Source: Bacillus changyiensis (GTDB lineage Bacteria; Bacillota; Bacilli; Bacillales; Bacillaceae). Taken from it: a stretch of DNA of 61,083 nucleotides. The notes under the pieces were generated by a model. It ran no database searches, was not told the origin of the DNA, and saw only the letters and a program-made list of their open reading frames with translations. Position 1 is the stretch's first letter. Every line of letters begins with the position of its first letter. The translations under genes were made by a program, and so were the position numbers. The stretch spans positions 1 through 61,083 of the forward strand of contig NZ_JAQFWW010000008.1 of assembly GCF_027706145.1 (NCBI RefSeq). The letters run 5' to 3'. Positions 1 through 6,263 of the stretch are shown in pieces.

Positions 1-34
1 CAGAAATAAGATCTCAAATGCAGCTTTTATTTGC

Positions 35-244
35 TCAAGCACCGAATATCCCGCCTTCTCTTTCCCTGATATGCCCCAATTCCGCACGATCATAGAGTAA
101 GAGAAAGACTTCTTTCACTGGTCGTTTAACGATCTTTGCGATTCTTTCAATGGGTAAACCGCCCTGCCAACACGATTCAACTTCTTTCACTTCCTCGGGC
201 TGCCAATCAAAATTACAGTGATCAAGCATGATATAAACACCCAT
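35..244 (-). CDS. small phage HTH-like protein, 69 aa
   Basis: Short acidic protein with a predicted helix-turn-helix-like segment in its middle (LPIERIAKIVKRPVKEVFLLL, about residues 30-50 region). It is the last readable gene of the prophage early operon. The ATG at 244 has an AAAGGAG ribosome site eight bases upstream and overlaps the stop of the preceding 49-aa gene (TAATG). An internal ATG at 229 is a possible alternative start. I do not recognise a named family; a small DNA-binding regulator acting after the replication genes is an inference from the helix pattern and position. Confidence 0.6.
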   Translation of the reverse strand: MGVYIMLDHCNFDWQPEEVKEVESCWQGGLPIERIAKIVKRPVKEVFLLLYDRAELGHIREREGGIFGA

Positions 245-393
245 TAGGCGCTCTCCTTTATTGTTTTTTCCATTTCGCGCATTTTCGCTTCTAGCATTTT
301 AATAACTGGTGTCAGGTCTTTGCCTTTCCCTGACTTCCTTGGCGACAATTCGTATACTCCTGGCATCAATGGAATGATGTGATAGTTTTTCAT
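244..393 (-). CDS. small phage protein, 49 aa, unknown function
   Basis: Uninterrupted 49-codon frame starting MKNYHIIPLMPGVYEL and ending in a lysine- and glutamate-rich amphipathic stretch. It starts at an ATG overlapping the stop of the helicase-loader gene (ATGA), has a TAGGAG ribosome site upstream, and ends in TAATG with the next gene. Tight coupling on both sides supports a real gene in the early operon. Its function is unknown. Confidence 0.6.
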   Translation of the reverse strand: MKNYHIIPLMPGVYELSPRKSGKGKDLTPVIKMLEAKMREMEKTIKESA

Positions 394-1208
394 TTCCAAG
401 CTCCTAATCTATGATTTAATTTCATCCGGTCACCCTTGATGATGACTATATAGTTCTCACACATTTCATAAATCCGTGTGCCGAGTGCTTCGTCTATTTG
501 TACAAGCTGCTCAATATCCAATTCACTTGAAATGAGAATCGGCTTATGATTGAGATAACGATAATTGATGACTGAATATGTCTGTTCCACCTGCCAATCA
601 GTTGCCCTAGGTTTACCCTTTAAAGGCTTAAATAGATCGTCTATAAAAAGGACATCAACCTCTTTCATTCGCCGTAGCTTCTCTTCCAATTTTTCAAAAT
701 CATCTTTCAGATCATTGAAGCCTTCGACATACGGGAAGTATTGCACTGGCACGTTTTTCGATTTGATTAATTTATTTGATATGGCTGTAAGTAAATGTGT
801 CTTTCCTGATCCTGGCTGTCCCAAAAGGGCGATGCTGTTTTTACGTTTATCCTTGATACTGTCGAAATTGTTATAATAATCAACAGCGCACTCGTAAGCA
901 TCAACGATCAGATCGTGTTTCCCTTCAGTAACAAAATTCTTAAATTGTAATTTCTCAAACTCTACAGTTATGTCGCTTGAATTCATTAATTTCCTAATTC
1001 GGCGCCACTCAACACATTTACAGCGTACCCACACCTCAATGCCGTCCCTGTTTTCTAGATAACCCAGTTCATCCTTACAAGTAGGACAGTCATATTCACC
1101 CTTTTTTTCTGAGGCGTCCGACTCTTCCGCCAAAGATTGGGCTGACTTTTCCTGAAGCTTCTTCAGTATTTTCTCCATAGCTTTGTCCGTACGGTTGTTG
1201 GTTGCCAT
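390..1208 (-). CDS. DnaC/DnaI-like helicase loader ATPase of prophage
   Basis: AAA+ ATPase of the DnaC/IstB type that would load the host replicative helicase at the phage origin. Seen: a Walker A (GQPGSGKT, about residue 130), a Walker B (VLFIDDL, about residue 187), and an N-terminal pair of cysteine pairs (CPTC and CKC, about residues 41-65) that looks like a small zinc site, as in DnaI-type loaders. Start chosen at ATG 1208 (MATNNRTDK) behind a GAAGGGGAACGAG site; an upstream in-frame start at 1235 would add nine residues. It begins inside the preceding DnaD-like gene in another frame, as xkdB/xkdC and yqaL/yqaM are arranged in PBSX and skin. Confidence 0.88.
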   Translation of the reverse strand: MATNNRTDKAMEKILKKLQEKSAQSLAEESDASEKKGEYDCPTCKDELGYLENRDGIEVWVRCKCVEWRRIRKLMNSSDITVEFEKLQFKNFVTEGKHDLIVDAYECAVDYYNNFDSIKDKRKNSIALLGQPGSGKTHLLTAISNKLIKSKNVPVQYFPYVEGFNDLKDDFEKLEEKLRRMKEVDVLFIDDLFKPLKGKPRATDWQVEQTYSVINYRYLNHKPILISSELDIEQLVQIDEALGTRIYEMCENYIVIIKGDRMKLNHRLGAWK

Positions 1209-1935
1209 TTCTCGTTCCCCTTCTTTCTTCTTCATTCTTCTGAACTACTAATCTGGCATATTGTTTTCGCAATTTATCAGCACTTAAAATATTCTTGTAC
1301 CAAAATTCGTGTTTAGTAGACCACAAGATCACTTCTTGAATATCTTTTCCTGTGCGTTCATCACGTTCCATCATCAGTCGAATTGTATTAGCCCATTGAT
1401 CAAGGTTTGGTTGTTTCATATCAGGGGCGTTTATATGGACATGTTTCCAAAGTAATTCAGCCAGCTGCATTTGTTTTTCATCAAAAACCAAACGTTTATT
1501 ATTCTTATTTTCATTATTATCATTATTACCATTATTGTTTGTGTTCACTTGCTGTTCATTTGCTGTGCAATTGCTGTTCACTTGCTGTTCACTTTGTTGG
1601 TACTCTGACCAGTTGGTTATTGATATGACGCTATATTTACTCCTTGATTTGATGTTCAACATTTGCCACTTTTCGAAGTTCTTCATGTACCGCCAAAGTG
1701 TTGCATCTGAAACTTTTTTTGATGGTTTGACACCTTCATTAAACTCGGAGGCCAGTTCAAAACGGCCTGTTATAAATTCGCCTGGAATCAGGTGAACCAT
1801 CTTATTACCTACCAATTGATCATGTTCTTTGTGGGTTGCTTTTATCAAACAGAGAACCCACAGCTTGAACATATCTGAATTTGTAAAGATAGGATTTTCT
1901 TTGATTTTCCTATGAAGCGAAACCCAACCTTTCAA
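1096..1935 (-). CDS. DnaD-like phage replication initiation protein
   Basis: 279-aa phage replication protein of the DnaD/YqaL type. The N-terminal 115 residues are a winged-helix-like domain (GWVSLHRKI, GEFITGR, WRYMKNFEKW). An asparagine-rich linker follows (about residues 118-146), then a DnaD-like helical domain with the WYKNILSADKL element typical of the C-terminal YxxxIxxxW-type DnaD motif. It probably binds the phage origin and recruits the helicase loader encoded next. The start is a TTG at 1935 behind a GGGGG-type ribosome site. The last 113 bases overlap the loader gene in a different frame. Confidence 0.82.
   Translation of the reverse strand: MKGWVSLHRKIKENPIFTNSDMFKLWVLCLIKATHKEHDQLVGNKMVHLIPGEFITGRFELASEFNEGVKPSKKVSDATLWRYMKNFEKWQMLNIKSRSKYSVISITNWSEYQQSEQQVNSNCTANEQQVNTNNNGNNDNNENKNNKRLVFDEKQMQLAELLWKHVHINAPDMKQPNLDQWANTIRLMMERDERTGKDIQEVILWSTKHEFWYKNILSADKLRKQYARLVVQKNEEERRGTRNGNQQPYGQSYGENTEEASGKVSPIFGGRVGRLRKKG
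1497..1600. repeat. low-complexity and tandem repeat tract in the replication gene
   Basis: Runs of imperfect ATT/ATC triplets (about 1497-1542) encode the Asn-rich linker, and repeats of a CTTGCTGTTCA-like unit (about 1548-1594) encode EQQVN-type repeats. Such tracts often change length by slippage in units of three; that consequence is inferred. Confidence 0.6.
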
Positions 1936-1957
1936 AGCCCTGGCCCCCTTTCACTTG

Positions 1958-2743
1958 CTATATGACCAATTCTGAAAAATGAATGATGCTGTTTAAACAG
2001 TTTGTTGTTCGACAATACTTACATTTCCCGCAACGTCTTGGCTTTTCTCCACCGTATTTCACCTTGATAATGCGATCCATATGCTTTTCAACGTCCTCAA
2101 GTTCAATTTCCATTCGAGCTTCATCTATATTGATTACAGCTTTATCAGGTGGATCTTCTTTTGAAACTCCAACGATCAACGGTTCAAGCCATTCTGAACG
2201 GTCTGTCATCCGTTTTTCGATTTCGGCATATAATGCCATTTGCGTAATATAGCCGTTTGCCTCTACAAAAGAGCAATAACCTATTTCTGAATCCCATACT
2301 TTTTCACGTAAGGATCGGGCCGTTTTTAAGTCCGCGAAATGTCCGCCATCAGGATTATAAACGTCAATCTTGCCTTTCCAAGGAACACCGAACAACTCTG
2401 CTGTAATCATCACTTCTTTTTCTCCTGAAAGAACGAACATACAAAGGTCGTCATTGTGCATAGATTCAATCATTAAATCCGCCAATTGATACTGCTTGTA
2501 TAGTTGGCCTTTTTGAGTGAATAAAGAAGGCGTGTTTTTCTTGAATTCATCAAAAGCCTGTTCTCCTTCCAACCAAGCATGAACGTACTGGCCGAAGAGA
2601 AGGGCCTCCGAAGTTGGAGGGTTCCATTCTCCGTTAATCTCAGCCATAGTTGCAGCCTCGCACTTTAGAAAGTTTTTATATTGTGAATTTGACATGTAAT
2701 ATTTATCAATCTCATCAGAGTAATAATTCTCCTTGGTCAGCAT
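1958..2743 (-). CDS. RecE/RecB-like PD-(D/E)XK phage nuclease (DUF3799 type)
   Basis: Putative exonuclease of a phage two-component recombination system. With the ATG at 2743 it has 261 residues and begins MLTKENYYSDEIDKYYMS, matching the usual start of DUF3799 nucleases. Visible active-site elements are the GKIDV aspartate (about D127), the DLK motif (D138, K140) and a QxxxY motif (Q168, Y172) as in RecB-family nucleases. The C-terminus carries C238, C241, C244 and C249, and C28 lies before the nuclease core. It overlaps the end of the upstream annealing-type gene by 29 bases. An in-frame extension to 2890 lies inside that gene and is unlikely to be translated. DNA end resection for annealing-mediated recombination is inferred from family and context. 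Confidence 0.82.
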   Translation of the reverse strand: MLTKENYYSDEIDKYYMSNSQYKNFLKCEAATMAEINGEWNPPTSEALLFGQYVHAWLEGEQAFDEFKKNTPSLFTQKGQLYKQYQLADLMIESMHNDDLCMFVLSGEKEVMITAELFGVPWKGKIDVYNPDGGHFADLKTARSLREKVWDSEIGYCSFVEANGYITQMALYAEIEKRMTDRSEWLEPLIVGVSKEDPPDKAVINIDEARMEIELEDVEKHMDRIIKVKYGGEKPRRCGKCKYCRTTNCLNSIIHFSELVI

Positions 2744-3623
2744 CGGAACCGTCCGCATTAGCAGGATCACCCGCCTTATGATCGTGTCCTGTTTTCTCTT
2801 TCTGCTTTTTGAATTCTTCCTCTGCCTTAGATTTGGTTGCACCTGTTGCTTTGGTGTTAAAGTAATCTTCTTTTTTAGCCATACCATCACGTAGGGCGGT
2901 GTAGATGCGGCCTATTTTCAAAAAGTCTTGTTCTGTAAATGCATCTAAGTTGCTACCGATATACTGTTGAATCATTTCTTTTGTCACACCAAACTCTTTT
3001 TTAAAGAGCGTCATAGCATTTCGCAACCGGTCTTCCAAAGGTTCTTTATGTCCACTAATTAAGGTTTTTTGACACATATCGACCGCAGCGTCCACTATAT
3101 CCCCTGGGATAACACCAAGGATGCAGGCGCGAACACGGCGCGCTCCTTGGTTTGCTACCATTTCATAAATATCCCGTGGATCATCAAGTTTTGTAATTTT
3201 CCCCCGTGCTTTCCGTTCGTGTTTAACAGTGAAAATCTTTGTTTGTCGAGTGTTTGTTTCAAGGTCCCAAGCGTAAGCCATTACAGAGGATTCCCCGGCC
3301 TTTTGTTCTAATTCCATGATGCCATAATCAATGTTTCCCCAGTTCTGTGCCAAAGCCTCAGCCAGTCGAATAGAAGGACCAGATACTTTTGAACCCCCTC
3401 GCGGATATTCATAAACTGCATTTTCTGCTAACAATCTTCTTTCACAAGCTTTCTTAATGCGTTCAAAAGCTGCATAAACATCACGAGGAAACTTTTTTGC
3501 AATAACCATAGCCGCTTGAACTTCCTGTGCTTGACGGCTTACTATTGCTTCTGTAGTGACGCTTGTGGTCTGCTGGCTTTCCGGCATGTACTGTGAATAA
3601 TCAATATGAGATAATCCATTCAT
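2715..3623 (-). CDS. putative phage recombination protein (RecT-like partner of the nuclease)
   Basis: 302-aa soluble protein with a conserved-looking core (YEYPRGGSKVSGPSIRLAEA, then MVANQGARRVRACILGVIPGD) and a charged, disordered tail rich in K, E and D. I cannot assign it to a family with certainty. Its place directly upstream of, and overlapping, a RecE-like nuclease in a phage early operon makes a single-strand annealing protein the best guess. The ATG at 3623 follows a GGGAGAGGAAC ribosome site. An alternative is an accessory recombination or replication protein unrelated to RecT. Confidence 0.6.
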   Translation of the reverse strand: MNGLSHIDYSQYMPESQQTTSVTTEAIVSRQAQEVQAAMVIAKKFPRDVYAAFERIKKACERRLLAENAVYEYPRGGSKVSGPSIRLAEALAQNWGNIDYGIMELEQKAGESSVMAYAWDLETNTRQTKIFTVKHERKARGKITKLDDPRDIYEMVANQGARRVRACILGVIPGDIVDAAVDMCQKTLISGHKEPLEDRLRNAMTLFKKEFGVTKEMIQQYIGSNLDAFTEQDFLKIGRIYTALRDGMAKKEDYFNTKATGATKSKAEEEFKKQKEKTGHDHKAGDPANADGSDADQGELLL

Positions 3624-3700
3624 TGGTTTGTTCCTCTCCCTTGATTTTTTAAAAAATATTCGATATGCTTTTAATATTCTTTCTTAAAAATCACTTTCCT

Positions 3701-3730
3701 AAAGTTCACTCTGCCAAGTGAACTTTTTTT
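3701..3730 (+). terminator. hairpin with T-run on the plus strand
   Basis: A perfect 10-bp stem (AAAGTTCACT and AGTGAACTTT) with a six-base loop is followed by a run of T on the plus strand. In the minus direction, in which the neighbouring genes run, no T-run follows. It therefore fits termination of transcription antisense to the early operon, or an RNA-stabilising hairpin after the 34-aa gene. Confidence 0.5.
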
Positions 3731-3833
3731 ATTTGTCTTCCTCTTCGTTGTCTTTCTCTTTTTCATACTTCAAATACTCCAACGGATAACCGTAACGGTT
3801 GATTTCTGTAATGATTGGATGTTCTATATTCAT
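3729..3833 (-). CDS. small acidic phage protein, 34 aa
   Basis: 34-codon frame MNIEHPIITEINRYGY followed by a Glu/Lys/Asp-rich tail. It starts with an ATG overlapping the TGA of the upstream 89-aa gene (ATGA), with an AAGGAGGG site upstream; its stop abuts the hairpin at 3701-3730. The ribosome site and overlap are the evidence for translation. No function can be assigned. Confidence 0.58.
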   Translation of the reverse strand: MNIEHPIITEINRYGYPLEYLKYEKEKDNEEEDK

Positions 3834-4099
3834 TGATACGCCCTCCTTATGGTTGAAACGTCTATCCCTTTACTTAACAGCTTTGACGCTATTTCATGCA
3901 GCTGAACAACTTGTTCTGGATGTTCCATCCGTTTAAGATCCTTACAATGGGCAATCATCGACCCTGCTATTTCAATACACCCTTCATAATCTCCGTCCTC
4001 AATAGCATCTGGTAACAGTTCAGTGATTAGAAAATCCATTGATTTGATCAGTCTTTCCGCCCTTTCACGATCAGACTTTAGAAATCTATTTAAATTCAT
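3830..4099 (-). CDS. phage early protein, 89 aa, unknown
   Basis: Mainly helical 89-aa protein (MNLNRFLKSDRERAERLIKS), without membrane segments or metal-binding cysteine pairs. It has an AGGAGGA ribosome site just upstream of ATG 4099 and overlaps the next small gene by four bases. It faces the plus-strand gene at 4146 across a short divergent spacer. Function unknown. Confidence 0.65.
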   Translation of the reverse strand: MNLNRFLKSDRERAERLIKSMDFLITELLPDAIEDGDYEGCIEIAGSMIAHCKDLKRMEHPEQVVQLHEIASKLLSKGIDVSTIRRAYQ

Positions 4100-4114
4100 G
4101 CTTATCCTCCTCTT

Positions 4115-4123
4115 TGGTATAAT
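4115..4123 (+). promoter_or_regulatory. extended -10 promoter for the plus-strand 70-aa gene
   Basis: TGGTATAAT is a perfect -10 hexamer (4118-4123) with the TG of an extended -10, 22 bases before the GGGGGTG ribosome site of the gene at 4146. The -35 at 17 bp (TTCATG) is poor, which an extended -10 can compensate. It sits over the start of the divergent 89-aa gene's leader. Confidence 0.6.
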
Positions 4124-4145
4124 GTTCCTGATAGGGGGTGAAACT

Positions 4146-4358
4146 ATGAAACTAGATGAAAAAAAGATTCATGATTTTGCTATTGCTGTTGTAAACTCAA
4201 CCTCTGTAGAAGGAGACTCCCCAGAATCCATCGTTCAGAAGAAATTAGAGTTATACGAAAAGGCAATACTTCAAGCAACTGCTATAAAAGAGAAAGCTGA
4301 TAAGTTAGAACAAAAAGCACTTGATCAGTACTATAAATCTGATGATTTCAGCTTTTAA
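4146..4358 (+). CDS. small phage protein, 70 aa, opposite strand to the operon
   Basis: 70-aa charged helical protein (MKLDEKKIHDFAIAVVNSTS), probably coiled-coil in its second half (KLELYEKAILQATAIKEKAD). The start is ATG 4146 behind a strong GGGGGTGAAACT site; longer upstream extension would read through the promoter. It is the only plus-strand gene inside the early operon, with its own extended -10 promoter. Its TAA overlaps the stop of the convergent 48-aa gene. This arrangement suggests separate expression, perhaps in the lysogen; that is inference. Confidence 0.65.
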   Translation: MKLDEKKIHDFAIAVVNSTSVEGDSPESIVQKKLELYEKAILQATAIKEKADKLEQKALDQYYKSDDFSF

Positions 4359-4501
4359 TCAACTTTCTGGAGTGAAAGAATAAGTCTAGCAACATAGTAG
4401 ATTTGTTCTTCGCTCCATCCTTGTTCAAATGACCAGACCAAAAACTCCCGACAATTTTTCAAAGCAATATCCATGTCTATTCGACTAGCACGATGGCTCA
4501 T
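4355..4501 (-). CDS. small phage protein, 48 aa
   Basis: 48-codon frame MSHRASRIDMDIALKNCREF with two amphipathic helices, the second EEQIYYVARLILSL. It has a GGGGAGAAGAAA ribosome site before ATG 4501. Its stop overlaps that of the convergent plus-strand gene. Not recognised; it follows the pattern of short genes in the leftward early operon. Confidence 0.55.
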   Translation of the reverse strand: MSHRASRIDMDIALKNCREFLVWSFEQGWSEEQIYYVARLILSLQKVD

Positions 4502-4523
4502 TTTCTTCTCCCCTTTTCCTTTT

Positions 4524-4616
4524 TTATTCAAGAGACATAATCAACGCAACAACAGACAGAATGACGCAAACGCCACTGACGATAATCCCAATTAAATGAA
4601 ACTTGCTGCTGTCCAC
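4524..4616 (-). CDS. 30-aa single-span membrane peptide
   Basis: GTG-started 30-codon frame MDSSKFHLIGIIVSGVCVIL then SVVALIMSLE: one hydrophobic helix of about 20 residues with short polar ends. The ribosome site GAGGTG lies five bases upstream of GTG 4616, and an alternative ATG two bases upstream gives only eight codons. Similar tiny membrane peptides occur in phage early regions (lysogenic conversion, superinfection exclusion), but no specific role can be claimed. Confidence 0.45.
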   Translation of the reverse strand: MDSSKFHLIGIIVSGVCVILSVVALIMSLE

Positions 4617-4635
4617 ATAATCACCTCACTTTTTT

Positions 4636-4728
4636 CTAGCCTATATGCTGCTTCACAAAAGCTTGATAAATCTTTATAAAACGTTCTGCTTCGCTTAGAG
4701 CAAGCCATTCTTTTGTTTTGATCTTCAC
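4636..4728 (-). CDS. 30-aa phage peptide
   Basis: GTG-started 30-codon frame MKIKTKEWLALSEAERFIKI then YQAFVKQHIG, preceded by an excellent AAGGAGGTG ribosome site. It is basic and helical and lies between the antirepressor gene and the membrane peptide gene, with the next ribosome site starting a few bases after its TAG. Function unknown. Confidence 0.5.
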   Translation of the reverse strand: MKIKTKEWLALSEAERFIKIYQAFVKQHIG

Positions 4729-4771
4729 TTTTCCCACCTCCTTTGAATTGATCAATCTTAATAACAGAGTT

Positions 4772-5560
4772 TTATGAAATTTCCTTGCTAGAGTTGTTTA
4801 ATTTCACACCATATTTAATTGCCATTTCTTTCACCACAGCAAGATAGATTTCAGTTAACCTTGTATCATCTGCAATAACATCCATCTTATTGACTTTGTC
4901 TATTCTCGACTTTGCAACACCTTCAAGTGCCATCTTGCCTTTTTTGTTAGTAAGTCTGACTGATAGCTTTGCATTCGCACGATCTTCAAGGGCTTCATAG
5001 CTTTCATTGCGAACGTCTTGATAAGCTTGGAATCCTCCACGAGCTTGAGCGATTTTGTTAATAAGATTGTTTACTTTCTTTCTCCATTCTGTGGGATTAA
5101 GACTGAGAATTTCCGTTATTCTATCCTGGTTTTTCTCGGTTTCTACCAATCTATTTTCTATAACAGTTAACCGGCGCTCTTGTTCTACCATTTGATTAAC
5201 TGTACATTGCAAGGCTTCAAGCTGTGTTTTTGGTTGTTGCTGATTCTGGATGTACTCTTTCATTCGTTTGAACTCTTTAATAAATTTGATTTTGGTTTGA
5301 ACAGCTTCCTTTGTGTTGTATCCGAACACAACTAATGTGAAGGCTTCTTCGGTTAGGTCGTATTTTGGGTAAGTGCGACCTCTACTATTTGTATATTTTG
5401 ACTCGGAAAAATTCCCGAGTGAGAATTCTTTACCCGCATACTCCACTTGCTTGCGTACATCTTTCAGTACATCATCGTGATTCTTTCCAAACATCTCCGC
5501 AATGGTCAGACTGTCTGTGACAGCATTGTTTTTTTTAATAAAAACTAATTCTTTTGTCAT
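4772..5560 (-). CDS. Rha-family phage antirepressor / regulatory protein
   Basis: 262-aa regulator. The N-terminal 100 residues match the Rha (pRha) DNA-binding domain (SLTIAEMFGKNHDDVLKDVR, then YDLTEEAFTLVVFGYNTKEA and a KIKFIKEFKRM helix). A coiled coil follows (about 105-150), and the C-terminal 110 residues resemble the ORF6C domain (LNPTEWRKKVNNLINKIAQ). Such proteins act as antirepressors or early regulators in temperate phages. The start is ATG 5560 behind TAGGAGGTAAG. It belongs to the leftward early operon behind the XRE and DUF771 genes. Confidence 0.85.
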   Translation of the reverse strand: MTKELVFIKKNNAVTDSLTIAEMFGKNHDDVLKDVRKQVEYAGKEFSLGNFSESKYTNSRGRTYPKYDLTEEAFTLVVFGYNTKEAVQTKIKFIKEFKRMKEYIQNQQQPKTQLEALQCTVNQMVEQERRLTVIENRLVETEKNQDRITEILSLNPTEWRKKVNNLINKIAQARGGFQAYQDVRNESYEALEDRANAKLSVRLTNKKGKMALEGVAKSRIDKVNKMDVIADDTRLTEIYLAVVKEMAIKYGVKLNNSSKEIS

Positions 5561-5584
5561 TCAACTTACCTCCTAAAAAACTTC

Positions 5585-5854
5585 TTAATATTTTGGTTGT
5601 TCGGACAACCAAGTCAGTAGAAATTTTTTCATCTCAGCTGCTGGGAATCGCCAACGAGAACCAACCTTATATTTTGGACAACGTGGATCGTAAAAGAATT
5701 TATCTAAAATCTCTGTCCAACTCATATCCGTTTTTTCTTGAAGTGTTTTCGTGTTCCAAAAAACCTTTTCACTTTCAACAGCTTTTAATTGTTCCTCAAT
5801 TTTATTTAAATAGATCTGCCTAACCTCGTTTTTATCAATCTGAACTGTTAGCAT
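5585..5854 (-). CDS. DUF771-type phage protein
   Basis: 89-aa protein with the layout of DUF771 family proteins: a helical N-terminus, then the signature WTEILDKFFYDPRCPKYKVG and a C-terminal RWRFPAAEMKKFLLTW. The second half resembles a helix-turn-helix or excisionase-like winged fold (DNA-type recognition KVGSRWRFP), so it may be the excisionase or an early DNA-binding protein. This is inferred only. A GGAGG lies rather far (about 12 bases) upstream of ATG 5854. Confidence 0.72.
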   Translation of the reverse strand: MLTVQIDKNEVRQIYLNKIEEQLKAVESEKVFWNTKTLQEKTDMSWTEILDKFFYDPRCPKYKVGSRWRFPAAEMKKFLLTWLSEQPKY

Positions 5855-5859
5855 ACCTA

Positions 5860-6045
5860 TTATGAAACCTCCTTCATCTCAAGGATTTTAATAATTTTTT
5901 CTCTGACTTTCTTGCCTTGTCTTTTACCGAGTAAAATGTCGGAAAGATAAGGTCCTGAAATGTTTAGCATTTCGGCTAAGTCTTTTTGTTGCATGTCGTT
6001 TAGAATGAGCCAAGTCTTAACCTTTTTGCCGAAATCTAATTCCAT
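5860..6045 (-). CDS. Cro-like XRE regulator of the prophage, 61 aa
   Basis: Short helix-turn-helix protein (QKDLAEMLNISGPYLSDILLGK, about residues 20-41). It is the first gene of the leftward early operon, with AAAGGAGG before ATG 6045, and divergent from the repressor gene at 6311. By position and size it is the Cro counterpart of the switch. It probably binds the same operators at 6101-6279; this is inference. Confidence 0.8.
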   Translation of the reverse strand: MELDFGKKVKTWLILNDMQQKDLAEMLNISGPYLSDILLGKRQGKKVREKIIKILEMKEVS

Positions 6046-6090
6046 AGAAATAACCTCCTTTATCTTTTTTGCTAATTATTTAGCTTTTTG

Positions 6091-6119
6091 TTGACTTTTT
6101 TTATCCAAACGGATAAAAT
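6091..6119 (+). promoter_or_regulatory. rightward sigma-A-like promoter with operator in its spacer
   Basis: TTGACT (6091-6096), 17-bp spacer, TAAAAT (6114-6119). The 16-bp operator at 6101-6116 fills most of the spacer and touches the -10. Transcripts would start near 6126 and run towards the repressor gene with a leader of about 185 bases. Functionality is inferred from the hexamers alone. Confidence 0.5.
6101..6116. promoter_or_regulatory. phage operator 1
   Basis: TTATCCAAACGGATAA: perfect 6-bp half-sites around AAAC. The same unit recurs at 6234 and 6264. It overlaps the rightward promoter, so the protein bound here would block that promoter; the repressor at 6311 or the Cro-like protein is the likely ligand. 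Confidence 0.7.
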
Positions 6120-6139
6120 AAAACCATAGCTGAACAAGC

Positions 6140-6193
6140 CTACAACAAATAGCCTTTACGTTTGGAGACGTGATCTGCGGCTTTGTTTTGTAG
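6140..6193. repeat. imperfect inverted repeat between the switch promoters
   Basis: Arms 6140-6154 and 6179-6193 match at 12 of 15 positions, with a further short ACGT...ACGT pair inside. The structure lies in the only stretch that would be transcribed from both strands by the two promoters, so it could form a folded or paired leader RNA. No known RNA family is recognised. Confidence 0.4.
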
Positions 6194-6227
6194 TGCTATA
6201 AAAGCTGAATAAGTAGCTTATGGATAT

Positions 6228-6256
6228 AGTATATTATCCAAACAGATAAATGTCAA
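6228..6256 (-). promoter_or_regulatory. leftward early promoter with operator in its spacer
   Basis: On the minus strand TTGACA (6251-6256), a 17-bp spacer and TATACT (6228-6233) make a strong sigma-A promoter. The spacer is almost exactly the operator at 6234-6249. Transcription would start near 6221 and run into the XRE, DUF771 and antirepressor genes. It is the probable lytic (PR-like) promoter silenced by the repressor. Confidence 0.75.
6234..6249. promoter_or_regulatory. phage operator 2
   Basis: TTATCCAAACAGATAA, one mismatch from a perfect dyad, occupying the spacer of the leftward promoter. Its centre is 30 bp from operator 3 and 133 bp from operator 1. Confidence 0.7.
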
Positions 6257-6263
6257 CATATTT

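Noticed and set aside
565..876. Open frame on the plus strand opposite the helicase loader
   Set aside because: It is the antisense of a gene with clear Walker motifs and has no ribosome site of its own.
2744..2890. N-terminal extension of the phage nuclease to 310 residues
   Set aside because: The extension lies inside the upstream gene, is basic and low-complexity, and family members start near MLTKENYYS.
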